Assembly: GCA_007121375.1 (NCBI GenBank)
Contig: SKLX01000207.1
Coordinates: forward strand, 1-19,829
Length of the DNA stretch: 19,829 nucleotides
Direction: 5' to 3'
Origin: Bacillota bacterium
GTDB taxonomy: Bacteria; Bacillota; Dethiobacteria; SKNC01
Shown here piece by piece: positions 6,842-14,102 of the stretch (positions are counted from its first letter, which is position 1; each line of letters starts with the position of its first letter). The notes beneath the pieces were generated by a model that saw only the letters and a program-made list of their open reading frames with translations, searched no databases and was not told where the DNA came from. Both the position numbers and the translations under genes were made by a program.

Positions 6842-8302
6842 TTAATCTAACCCTTTCAGATAGTCTTCCGCCTTTTGCAGTTGGGTATCATGAAGAGGCA
6901 AAGAATTCCTTACCTCTTCCCTTAACTTCCTGGAAGTATAATCCTCCAGCACCCCCTGGGGCTCAATACCCATATCCCGTTGGAATTCCTTCAAGCTCTC
7001 CTCAGTTTTATCATCAAATAACCCTTCTTCTCCACAGGGATAACCTAATAATTCCAGCATTTCCTGCATGTAGTAAACTTCATCCCCGTAGTCCCCCGGG
7101 CTTAAATGCCTGGTAAAGGGAAAGCGGTGAAAATAGAAAACCTCAGGAAGTTCCTCTTTAAAATCAGGCTGGAGCCCCTCTTTATTAATATCCCTTTTGT
7201 CAGGAGTAAGATATTTTGCCACCGTATACCTCATCCCTGCTTCTTCTGCGTAAAACCGATGGATATTTTGGACCGTCGCTTTACCAAAGGTGGGCTCTCC
7301 AACCAGCACCGCGGCACCACTGTCCTGAAGGGCACCTGCCACTATTTCCGAAGCACTGGCAGAGAAAGAATTAACCAGCACCACCATGGGATAAGGTTTG
7401 GGATCAGCATAAGAAGAATAAGTCTCCAGGATTTCACCTTTACCATCTACCATATAAGTAATGGGCCCCCGGGGCACTACTTCCCTTCCTACTTCTATTG
7501 CACTTTGAAGAAGGCCCCCGGGATTATCCCGCAGGTCTATAATAAGGCCTTCTATATTTTTTTCTTCCAGTTCTTCCAGAGCTCTTCTGAAGTGTATTCC
7601 TGTCTGTTCGTCAAAATTACTTATTTGTATATATCCAAAACCTTTTTCTGTCATATGGTAATCAACGGTTTCTAACTGGATATTATCCCTTACTACTTGG
7701 AATTCCAGGGCATCCTGCAGCCCCTCCCTTTTGACAGTAAGCTTTACTTCAGTGCCCTCAGGACCCCTGATTTTATTAATAGCTTCCAGGAGGGGTATCC
7801 CCTCAATATTCTCTCCATCTACCTCTATAATTTGATCGCCGGGAGCAAGCCCTGCTTTTTCGCCAGGAGTCCCCTTGATAGGAGCAATAACTGTAACCCT
7901 GTCTTCTACCATAGTAACTTCAATACCTATACCGGTAAAAGTACCTGTGGTCTGGATGAAAAGGTTTTCCAATTCCTCCTTGTCTAAAAAGGAGGTCTGG
8001 GGATCCTCCAGGGCTTCTATCATTCCATCTATAGCTCCCCTTACCAGCTTTTCTACAGAAACCATTTCAATGTAACGGTCCTGAAGCAAGTTAAGCACCT
8101 TTATTAAAAGCCCTAATTCTTCCAGGTCCTCTATCTGCTCTTCCTCCAGGATTTCTTCAATTTCATTTTCCTCCCCGGGAGAAAGGACAGGCTCCTCCCC
8201 CCTTATTCCCGGCATAAGATTGACGGCAAAATGATAAGTTGCTATGTTACTGATAATCAACAGGCCACATAGCAACGCAATAATTAACCTCTTGTCTTTC
8301 AT
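6842..8302 (-). CDS. CtpB-like S41 carboxy-terminal processing protease with PDZ and peptidoglycan-binding domains
   Basis: This is a 486-residue serine protease anchored by an N-terminal membrane segment (about 6-28) with the body outside the cell. After an acidic linker it has a PDZ domain (about 115-195, with PGEKAGLAPGDQIIEVDG), then the S41 core. NSFSASASEI places the nucleophile at Ser316, GEPTFGKATVQ gives the general base Lys341 with Gln345, and DLRDNPGG is present; Ser and Lys are 25 residues apart as in CtpB and Prc. Residues about 403-465 form a peptidoglycan-binding type 1 domain (GDEVYYMQEMLELLGY ... EEGLFDDKTEESLKEFQ), which should tether the protease to the wall. In B. subtilis CtpB acts in the sigma-K checkpoint by cleaving SpoIVFA; substrates here are unknown. 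It has its own promoter (8345-8372) and leads the MinJ-like gene. ATG at 8300-8302 has AGGAAGGTG upstream. Confidence 0.92.
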   Translation of the reverse strand: MKDKRLIIALLCGLLIISNIATYHFAVNLMPGIRGEEPVLSPGEENEIEEILEEEQIEDLEELGLLIKVLNLLQDRYIEMVSVEKLVRGAIDGMIEALEDPQTSFLDKEELENLFIQTTGTFTGIGIEVTMVEDRVTVIAPIKGTPGEKAGLAPGDQIIEVDGENIEGIPLLEAINKIRGPEGTEVKLTVKREGLQDALEFQVVRDNIQLETVDYHMTEKGFGYIQISNFDEQTGIHFRRALEELEEKNIEGLIIDLRDNPGGLLQSAIEVGREVVPRGPITYMVDGKGEILETYSSYADPKPYPMVVLVNSFSASASEIVAGALQDSGAAVLVGEPTFGKATVQNIHRFYAEEAGMRYTVAKYLTPDKRDINKEGLQPDFKEELPEVFYFHRFPFTRHLSPGDYGDEVYYMQEMLELLGYPCGEEGLFDDKTEESLKEFQRDMGIEPQGVLEDYTSRKLREEVRNSLPLHDTQLQKAEDYLKGLD

Positions 8303-8344
8303 TAAAGCACCTTCCTCATGGGTGACTGATTAATCCTTATGAAA

Positions 8345-8372
8345 ATTATAACACATTAAAATTATAAGACAA
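8345..8372 (-). promoter_or_regulatory. Promoter of the ctpB-minJ-like operon
   Basis: On the minus strand TTGTCT (8367-8372) is followed by a 16-nt spacer and a perfect extended -10, TGTTATAAT (hexamer 8345-8350). It lies between the hydrolase terminator (8389-8416) and the protease start at 8302. Confidence 0.7.
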
Positions 8373-8388
8373 ATTATTTATATGTTAA

Positions 8389-8416
8389 AAGCCCTTCTCT
8401 TTTTAGAAAAGGGCTT
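8389..8416 (-). terminator. Rho-independent terminator after the ftsEX-hydrolase operon
   Basis: AAGCCCTTTTCT pairs with AGAGAAGGGCTT (one mismatch) around a 4-nt loop, followed on the minus strand by TTTTAACATAT. It starts about 10 nt past the hydrolase stop codon and ends that operon. Confidence 0.85.
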
Positions 8417-8425
8417 CTTTTCTCA

Positions 8426-9649
8426 TCACAGGCTGTTCAGGGGATTAACCCTTTGTCCATTCTCCCTTACTTCAAAATGAATGTGAGGCCCGGTGCTGGA
8501 ACCGGTAGAACCGACAATAGCGATGGGCTGGCCCCGGGAAACCTCCTGTCCTTTACTCACCATAATGGAATGGGCATGGGCATAAACAGTTGCCAGTCCT
8601 CCTCCATGGTCAATAATTACCATCCGACCATAACCATAACTGAGGGAACCACTGACTCCAGCAAATATTACCACACCCCTCTCGGCAGCCAGCATATGTA
8701 CAGGATTTCCATTATAAGAAGGACTGCCAGGCCATCGGCTGCGGGGTATACCAATATCAATCCCGCCATGGAAAGAACCCGCCTGACGGGTAATAGGGTG
8801 TACCCGGTAACCGAAGGGAGAAGTGATATAATTTCTACCGTAATCCTCTATGGGCCAGTTAAGCCTCCCACCTTCCGGTATAGCCCTTTTCCTTTGCTCC
8901 TCCTGCCTTCTTAGCTCTTCCTGGATATCCTTAATCATATTTTCAATTTTTTGAGATTCTTCCTCCAGTTCCTGGATGGCCCTTTCCCTGGCTTCGATTT
9001 CCTTTCTTACTTCTGCCAGCAGTCGGGACCTTTCCCGGGACTGTCTTTCGATTTGTTCTTCCTTGTCTATTTGAGCCCTTCTCAAGTTTAAAAGCTCGCT
9101 TCGCTGTTCTTCCAGTTCAACCTTCTTAAGTTCTATCCTATCCCTTTCCTCCTGTATTTCAGTTAAAAACTCTACATCCTGGTCCAGGATAGTCCTGAGG
9201 TAACTGAACCGGGTTAAAAAATCACTGAAACTGGAAGAATTAAAGAGAACTTCCACATAGCTAACGGTACCATTTTCATAAATGGACCTGATCCTGGTCT
9301 TAACCAGGTCATCCTGTTCTGCCAGGTTGTCTTCCGCAATAGATAGCTCTTCCTTCGTTTCCTCTATCCTTGCTTCCGTATCCTGAATATTTCTATTTAT
9401 CTTTTCCAGCTCAGCCCTGGCCCTTTCCAGCTGTGCTTCAATTTCCCTGATTTCTCTTAATAGGGTCTCTTCCTGAGATTTACTTTCTTCCAATTCCTCT
9501 TCACTTCTGCCTATCTCTTCCTCAATATCCTTCAATTCATCCTGTTTTTCCTCTATCCTTGATTGGCCGTAAGCAGGCACCACCAGAGAGAGACATAAGA
9601 GTATTACTAAAAAGTATGTAAACCATTTATTAAAACCCTTTCCCTTCAA
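8426..9649 (-). CDS. Secreted coiled-coil murein hydrolase, EnvC/PcsB-like with M23 (LytM) domain
   Basis: This 407-residue protein has a signal peptide (hydrophobic 9-27, likely cleaved near AYG-Q). A long, highly charged coiled coil follows (about 30-115 and 155-255), then an M23/LytM endopeptidase domain (about 275-400). The zinc-site residues look complete: His294 and Asp298 in HGGID, His391 in HIHFEV, and catalytic His358 in YAHAH. This differs from E. coli EnvC, whose LytM domain is degenerate and only activates amidases, so this protein may itself cut peptide cross-links. It lies 17 nt after ftsX, and by analogy with EnvC, PcsB, RipC and CwlO the coiled coil probably binds the FtsX outer loop so that FtsE ATP hydrolysis gates the hydrolase. 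The start is TTG at 9647-9649, chosen because GGAGGGAG lies 4-8 nt upstream and the signal peptide begins there. Confidence 0.88.
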   Translation of the reverse strand: MKGKGFNKWFTYFLVILLCLSLVVPAYGQSRIEEKQDELKDIEEEIGRSEEELEESKSQEETLLREIREIEAQLERARAELEKINRNIQDTEARIEETKEELSIAEDNLAEQDDLVKTRIRSIYENGTVSYVEVLFNSSSFSDFLTRFSYLRTILDQDVEFLTEIQEERDRIELKKVELEEQRSELLNLRRAQIDKEEQIERQSRERSRLLAEVRKEIEARERAIQELEEESQKIENMIKDIQEELRRQEEQRKRAIPEGGRLNWPIEDYGRNYITSPFGYRVHPITRQAGSFHGGIDIGIPRSRWPGSPSYNGNPVHMLAAERGVVIFAGVSGSLSYGYGRMVIIDHGGGLATVYAHAHSIMVSKGQEVSRGQPIAIVGSTGSSTGPHIHFEVRENGQRVNPLNSL

Positions 9650-9666
9650 TTTTCTCCCTCCAATAC

Positions 9667-10560
9667 TTAAACTTTTAAAAATCTTCGGATGGAAAAGCTG
9701 CTGCCTAAAATACCCAATCCTACTCCCAGCACAATTAAAATCTTCACTATGTCCTCCATTACCATGGAAGGTGGTATCAGAGGTAAAAAAGGAATGTTAT
9801 TATAAACCCAGTCCACCACATACTGGTAGCTGGCATAAAGGCCTGCCAGAGGAACCAGAGTACCTATAACTCCTAAAACCAGTCCCTCGATTATAAAAGG
9901 CCAACGAATAAACCAGTCGGTAGCGCCCACAGATTTCATTATCATAATTTCCTGGCGCCTGGAATAAACAGCCAGCTTGATGGTGTTGGCAATAAGGAAC
10001 ATGGCCGAAGCCCCTAAAGCAAACATGAAACCCAGGCCAACCCAGTTAATAACCCGGGTTACAGTAAAGAGCTTGTCCACCACTTCACTTCCATAGTCTA
10101 CCTTTACGATTCCGGGAAGGGAATCTATTTCCTGGGCCAATGCCGATACTTCTTCTGACTCACTGCTTCTTATTTCAAAGGAATCCCTTAAAGGATTGCT
10201 CTCTACATCTTCATAGCCTTCCAGCAGGTGTCCCTGTTCACCAAGTTGTTCTTTTAGCCTGACCAGGGCCTCCTCCCGGGATACAAGGTCTACTTCTTCC
10301 GCTTGGGGCATGCTGCTTATTCTTTTCTCCAGCTGATCCAGTTGAGAACTTTCCACATCTTCTCCGACAAAAGCAACTATTTCAATTTGGGATTTTATAT
10401 CTTCTGAAAGAAAGTTCATATTGTAGTTTAAAATCATAAAACTTCCCAGTAGAAAAAGGGTAACAATTACCACTCCTACGGAAGCTATACTCATCCAACC
10501 GTTACGGTAGATACTTTTAAATGCCTCTCCCAGAAAGTAAAACCAGGTTTTTATCTTCAT
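9667..10560 (-). CDS. ftsX: Cell division protein FtsX (ABC transporter-like permease)
   Basis: This is a 297-residue type VII ABC membrane subunit with four transmembrane segments (about 24-46, 170-195, 220-245, 270-292). A large extracytoplasmic domain (about 48-165) lies between TM1 and TM2. The cytoplasmic RRQEIMIMKSVGATDWFIR segment (201-219) is the conserved FtsX coupling region between TM2 and TM3. FtsX works with FtsE to transmit ATP-driven conformational change across the membrane to a murein hydrolase or its activator, here most likely the adjacent coiled-coil M23 protein. Its ATG overlaps the ftsE stop by 4 nt (ATGA), implying translational coupling and 1:1 synthesis. Confidence 0.95.
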   Translation of the reverse strand: MKIKTWFYFLGEAFKSIYRNGWMSIASVGVVIVTLFLLGSFMILNYNMNFLSEDIKSQIEIVAFVGEDVESSQLDQLEKRISSMPQAEEVDLVSREEALVRLKEQLGEQGHLLEGYEDVESNPLRDSFEIRSSESEEVSALAQEIDSLPGIVKVDYGSEVVDKLFTVTRVINWVGLGFMFALGASAMFLIANTIKLAVYSRRQEIMIMKSVGATDWFIRWPFIIEGLVLGVIGTLVPLAGLYASYQYVVDWVYNNIPFLPLIPPSMVMEDIVKILIVLGVGLGILGSSFSIRRFLKV

Positions 10561-11240
10561 GATGGTCGGTATACCCCTTTCAGCTCGTCCCTGACTACTT
10601 TTCCTCCTTCAAGTTCGATAACCCGTTTCCGCAGACGATCAACAACATCTTTATCGTGGGTAGCCATTACTACAGTGGTACCCCTTAGATTAATAACCCG
10701 TAACAAGTTTACAATATCTATGGAAGTTTCCGGGTCCAGATTTCCCGTGGGTTCATCAGCGATAATAAGGGCTGGCTTATTGACAATTGCCCGGGCCAAA
10801 GAAACCCTTTGCTGCTCTCCCCCTGACAGTTCAAGGGGCTTTACTTTTGCCTTATTCCTTAACCCTACCAGTTCCAAAGATTCTAATGCTTTCTTTTTAA
10901 TTTCCTTTCCCGGGGTTTCAATCACCCGCAGGGCAAAGGCTATATTTTCATATACACTGCGGTCATTTAAAAGCCTGTAATCCTGGAAAACCAGACCGAT
11001 ATTGCGACGATATAAGGGGACATCCCGTCTTTTTAGCCTGGCCACGTTCCTTCCCAGGACTACCACCCTACCTTTGGTAGGCAGCAGTTCCCTGGATATC
11101 AGTTTAATTATCGTCGTTTTTCCCGCTCCACTTGAGCCCACCAGAAAAACAAATTCACCTTTTTTTATGTGAAAGCTGGTATCTATTAATGCAGAAACTC
11201 CATTAGGATAATTTTTGTAAACATTATAAAAATCTATCAT
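10557..11240 (-). CDS. ftsE: Cell division ATP-binding protein FtsE
   Basis: This 227-residue ABC ATPase is the cytoplasmic partner of FtsX. Walker A is GSSGAGKTT (35-43), the Q-loop is in VFQDYRLL (about 84-91), the signature is LSGGEQQR (138-145), Walker B is ALIIADEP (157-164) and the H-loop is in ATHDKDV (193-199). Length and motifs are normal for the family. ATG at 11238-11240 has TAGGAGTG 10 nt upstream. A 0A-box-like sequence matching TTTGTCGAA lies 40 nt upstream (11280-11288), suggesting control by Spo0A; in B. subtilis FtsEX affects the switch to asymmetric division. It heads the ftsE-ftsX-hydrolase operon, because a terminator at 11365-11384 closes the unit before it. Confidence 0.96.
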   Translation of the reverse strand: MIDFYNVYKNYPNGVSALIDTSFHIKKGEFVFLVGSSGAGKTTIIKLISRELLPTKGRVVVLGRNVARLKRRDVPLYRRNIGLVFQDYRLLNDRSVYENIAFALRVIETPGKEIKKKALESLELVGLRNKAKVKPLELSGGEQQRVSLARAIVNKPALIIADEPTGNLDPETSIDIVNLLRVINLRGTTVVMATHDKDVVDRLRKRVIELEGGKVVRDELKGVYRPS

Positions 11241-11279
11241 GGATGTTAAACACTCCTACTCATGCCAGTCCCTAACCTA

Positions 11280-11288
11280 TTCGACAAA
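11280..11288 (-). promoter_or_regulatory. Spo0A box upstream of ftsE
   Basis: The minus strand reads TTTGTCGAA, an exact match to the 0A-box consensus, 40 nt upstream of the ftsE start codon and inside its only intergenic space. Surrounding DNA is A/T rich and I could not assign a clear -35/-10 pair, so whether binding would activate or repress is unknown. Confidence 0.5.
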
Positions 11289-11364
11289 TTTTTTTAAAAC
11301 CCTTTTCTTGAAATTACTTTTTTTAACATAATAGTTATTTTATTTTGTTTATTACAACAAAAAA

Positions 11365-11384
11365 CCCCTCCGCTAGGGAAGGGG
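11365..11384 (-). terminator. Rho-independent terminator after the transketolase pair
   Basis: On the minus strand CCCC(T)TCC pairs with GGAGGGG around CTAGC, then TTTTTTGTTG. It is 16 nt beyond the TAA of the transketolase C-half gene. Confidence 0.85.
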
Positions 11385-11399
11385 CTAAAGATTATAAAA

Positions 11400-12332
11400 C
11401 TATTTTGCCAGGCTCAATACCGCTTCTTTGATATTTTTCGCCGTCAGTCCGTACTTTTCCAGTAAAAGCTCGGGCGGACCTGATTCGCCAAAAGTGTCCA
11501 TGATACCTACTCTCTTCATGGGGACAGGATACTTTTCTACCAAAACCTCTGCTACCCCGCTTCCCAACCCACCAATTATGCTGTGCTCTTCTGCAGTAAC
11601 TATAAAGCCCGTTTCCCGGGCCGCTTCCAGGATTAATTCCTCATCTAAGGGTTTAATGGTTGACATATTAATCACCCTGACCTGCAACCCCTTTTCTTCT
11701 AATTCTTCTGCTGCCTCCAGGGCTTTACTTACCATAATTCCCGTAGCTATAATGGTTGCCTCCGATCCTTTCCTTAAAACCATCCCTCTGCCCAGGTTAA
11801 ATTCCGCTGATTCCTCCAAAACCTGAGGAACTCCTGACCTTCCCAGCCTGATGTAAAAAGGACCTTTTTCTTCTACTGCTGCTTCTATGACTTTTCTAGT
11901 CTCTACAGCATCCGCCGGGACTACTACCTTCATGTTGGGAAGGGACCTCATTATAGCAATGTCCTCTACAGACTGGTGGGAAGCCCCATCTTCTCCTACC
12001 GTAATTCCCCCATGGGTTGCCACTATTTTTACATTCAGGTTAGGATAGGCTATAGAATTTCTTACCTGGTCAAAAACCCTTCCCGTGGCAAAAACTGCAA
12101 AGGTGCTGGCAAAGGGAATAAGCCCGGCAGCAGCTAGGCCCGCAGCGGTTCCCATCATATCAGCCTCGGCAATACCCATATTAAAAAATCTCTCGGGAAA
12201 AGCTTCACCAAAGCCAGCCGTTTTGGTTGACTTGGAAAGATCCGCATCCAAAACAACTACCCGGGAATTCCTCTGGCCAATTTCTATTAGAACCTCGCCG
12301 TAAGCATTTCGTGTAGCAACATTTTTTCCCAT
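11400..12332 (-). CDS. Transketolase, C-terminal (pyrimidine-binding) subunit
   Basis: This is the C-terminal half of a split transketolase: a 310-residue protein with the pyrimidine-binding domain and C-terminal transketolase domain. It joins the N-half encoded next to it to interconvert pentose-phosphate sugars with thiamine diphosphate. Key segments are MGIAEADMMGTAAGLAA, carrying the glutamate expected to activate the cofactor, THGGITVGEDGASHQ, and a C-terminal domain with VINMSTIKPLDEE. I chose ATG at 12330-12332, not the in-frame ATG 26 codons upstream: this one has AGGAGG (12342-12347) 9 nt before it, gives the normal N-terminus MGKNVATRNAYGEVL, and starts 1 nt after the N-half stop. 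The longer version would add an arginine-rich, low-complexity tail read from inside the N-half gene. It is clearly translationally coupled to the N-half. Confidence 0.93.
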   Translation of the reverse strand: MGKNVATRNAYGEVLIEIGQRNSRVVVLDADLSKSTKTAGFGEAFPERFFNMGIAEADMMGTAAGLAAAGLIPFASTFAVFATGRVFDQVRNSIAYPNLNVKIVATHGGITVGEDGASHQSVEDIAIMRSLPNMKVVVPADAVETRKVIEAAVEEKGPFYIRLGRSGVPQVLEESAEFNLGRGMVLRKGSEATIIATGIMVSKALEAAEELEEKGLQVRVINMSTIKPLDEELILEAARETGFIVTAEEHSIIGGLGSGVAEVLVEKYPVPMKRVGIMDTFGESGPPELLLEKYGLTAKNIKEAVLSLAK

Positions 12333-12333
12333 T

Positions 12334-13173
12334 TTATATGACCTCCTCTTCCAGCTCCTCCAGGGCCTGTTCAACCTGCTCCTTGCTGGGGGCACTGCCG
12401 TGCCATTCAACTTTATCCTCCATAAAGGAAACCCCTTTTCCTTTTATGGTTTTACAAACAATCATGGTGGGTTTTCCTTTTATGGTATAAGCCTTCTGGC
12501 AGGCTTTCCATATTTCCTCAATGTTATGGCCATCTACTTCTATAACCTCCCACCCGAAGGCTCTCCACTTCTCCGAAATGGGTAGGGGAGACATTACCTG
12601 GTCAACGGGGCCATCTATTTGAAGGCCATTATGGTCTAAAAAACCCGTAAGATTGTCCAGGCTATAATGGCTGGAGGTCATGGCTGCTTCCCAAATTTGA
12701 CCCTCCTCCGTTTCTCCGTCCCCAATCATCACATAAACCCGGTAACCCAGGTCCTGAACCCGGGCTGCCAGGGCCATACCATTGGCGGCAGAAAGCCCCT
12801 GTCCCAGGGACCCCGTAGACATCTCTACTCCTGGAACCTTGGTCATATCCGGGTGTCCCTGGAGGGGAGAATCCAATTTCCTCAAAGTCCAAAGATTTTC
12901 CACAGGGAAAAATCCCCTTTCAGCCAGGGCTGCATATAAAACCGGCGCCCCATGGCCTTTACTTAAAACAAACCTGTCCCGTTGGGGATCAAAAGGATTT
13001 GAAGGATCAATATTCAACAGGTCAAAATATAATACTGAGATTATATCTGCAGCGGAAAGGGAACCTCCAGGGTGCCCGGAACCTGCTTCCCCGATCATGC
13101 GTACTATATATCTCCTCAGCACCCTGGCCTTTTTTTCAAGGTAACTAATTTTTCCTTGATTGATATAAGTCAT
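12334..13173 (-). CDS. Transketolase, N-terminal (thiamine diphosphate-binding) subunit
   Basis: This 279-residue protein is the N-half of a split transketolase; enzyme-type transketolases are usually single chains of about 650 residues, and the split form is common in Clostridia and archaea. The thiamine-diphosphate motif begins GDGETEEGQIWEAA (GDG at 151-153) and ends at DHNG (Asn182). His34 in GSGHPGG and His74 in KGHGAP match the active-site histidines. It works with the adjacent C-half in the non-oxidative pentose phosphate pathway, supplying ribose and erythrose phosphates; a related ketose transfer cannot be excluded by sequence. ATG at 13171-13173 has AAGGAGG about 11 nt upstream. It follows the YitT gene by 60 nt with no terminator seen, so it may be read from upstream or from a weak local promoter. 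Confidence 0.94.
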   Translation of the reverse strand: MTYINQGKISYLEKKARVLRRYIVRMIGEAGSGHPGGSLSAADIISVLYFDLLNIDPSNPFDPQRDRFVLSKGHGAPVLYAALAERGFFPVENLWTLRKLDSPLQGHPDMTKVPGVEMSTGSLGQGLSAANGMALAARVQDLGYRVYVMIGDGETEEGQIWEAAMTSSHYSLDNLTGFLDHNGLQIDGPVDQVMSPLPISEKWRAFGWEVIEVDGHNIEEIWKACQKAYTIKGKPTMIVCKTIKGKGVSFMEDKVEWHGSAPSKEQVEQALEELEEEVI

Positions 13174-13233
13174 GAACTTGTAAGCCTCCTTACTGATTAC
13201 TATATAAGATCTTAATAATTTAACGTTATGCCT

Positions 13234-14070
13234 TTAAGGCTGGTGAAAACCTTCCCCCAAAACCTCCTGGACGTTGCTCACAATAACAAAGGAATGGGGA
13301 TCTCTGTCCCATACAATTCTTTTTAACCGGGTTACCTCCGATTGGGATACCACGCAAAGGAGAATTTCCTTATCTTCTCCCGTATATCCTCCCTGGCCCT
13401 TTAAAAGGGTAACCCCCCGGTCCAACTCTGTTAATATACTTTTGCTGATCTCACGGGGGTGGTTAGAAATAATGAAGCAGGCTTTAGCCAAAGATAAACC
13501 TTCCTGGACAAAGTCAATAACCTTACTGGTTACAAATAAAGAAATTAAAGCGTACATAGCCAGTTCGGCGCTAAAGGCAATCCCCGCTATGGCGATGATA
13601 AGAAAATCAATTCCTAAAATCCCCTGACCTACCGAAAAACCTCTAAAAAAGTTAAGGAGTTGGGCCGCCAGGGCAGTACCTCCTGTAGAACCTCCCGAAC
13701 GGAAAACCAGGCCCAACCCTATACCCAGGACAATACCTCCATAGATGGTAGCCAGGAGCAGGTCGGTAGTTAAAGTAGGGAGAGGCGCCAGGAGTTCTAC
13801 CAGGACTGATAAAAAAATAGTCCCTGACAGGCTTCTAAAAACAGACTTAATCCCCAGGAACTTCATGGCTAATATAAACAGGGGAATATTGAATACAAGG
13901 ATGGTTAAGCCCACAGGAATATTTAGAAGGTGGAATAAAATTACACCCAAACCGCTAACTCCACCGGCAGCAATCCTGTTGGGAATGAGAAACATGTTTA
14001 AACCCATAGCCATTATGGCCGAACCAACAAAAACTCCCAAAATTTGCTTAATGAACTTAAGCTTGTTCAT
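13234..14070 (-). CDS. YitT-family membrane protein (DUF161/DUF2179)
   Basis: This 278-residue protein has five or six hydrophobic segments over residues 1-200, carrying GVSGLGVILF and GGSTGGTALAAQLL, typical of the YitT/DUF161 family. A C-terminal cytoplasmic DUF2179 domain follows (about 215-275; LDRGVTLLKGQGGYTG and the final DPHSFVIVSNVQEVLGEGF). The family is widespread in Gram-positive bacteria and its biochemical role is not settled. It lies 32 nt after prfB, the same position as yvjA in B. subtilis, which supports orthology and co-transcription with prfB. ATG at 14068-14070 has AGAGGAG about 5 nt upstream. Confidence 0.88.
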   Translation of the reverse strand: MNKLKFIKQILGVFVGSAIMAMGLNMFLIPNRIAAGGVSGLGVILFHLLNIPVGLTILVFNIPLFILAMKFLGIKSVFRSLSGTIFLSVLVELLAPLPTLTTDLLLATIYGGIVLGIGLGLVFRSGGSTGGTALAAQLLNFFRGFSVGQGILGIDFLIIAIAGIAFSAELAMYALISLFVTSKVIDFVQEGLSLAKACFIISNHPREISKSILTELDRGVTLLKGQGGYTGEDKEILLCVVSQSEVTRLKRIVWDRDPHSFVIVSNVQEVLGEGFHQP

Positions 14071-14102
14071 ACTGCTCCTCTTTTCTATTCCCTGCTTAAA
14101 CT

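Noticed and set aside
7106..7675. Plus-strand open frame of 189 codons
   Set aside because: It is antisense to the S41 protease gene; the composition is that of a reverse-complement shadow and no domain is recognisable.
12333..12410. 26-codon N-terminal extension of the transketolase C-half
   Set aside because: It is translated from inside the N-half gene, is arginine-rich and unlike any transketolase, and the ribosome site fits the ATG at 12330-12332.
13200..13235. Short GCCTTAAAGGC palindrome after the YitT gene as a terminator
   Set aside because: The stem is only about five base pairs with almost no loop and has no T tract, so read-through into the transketolase genes is more likely.
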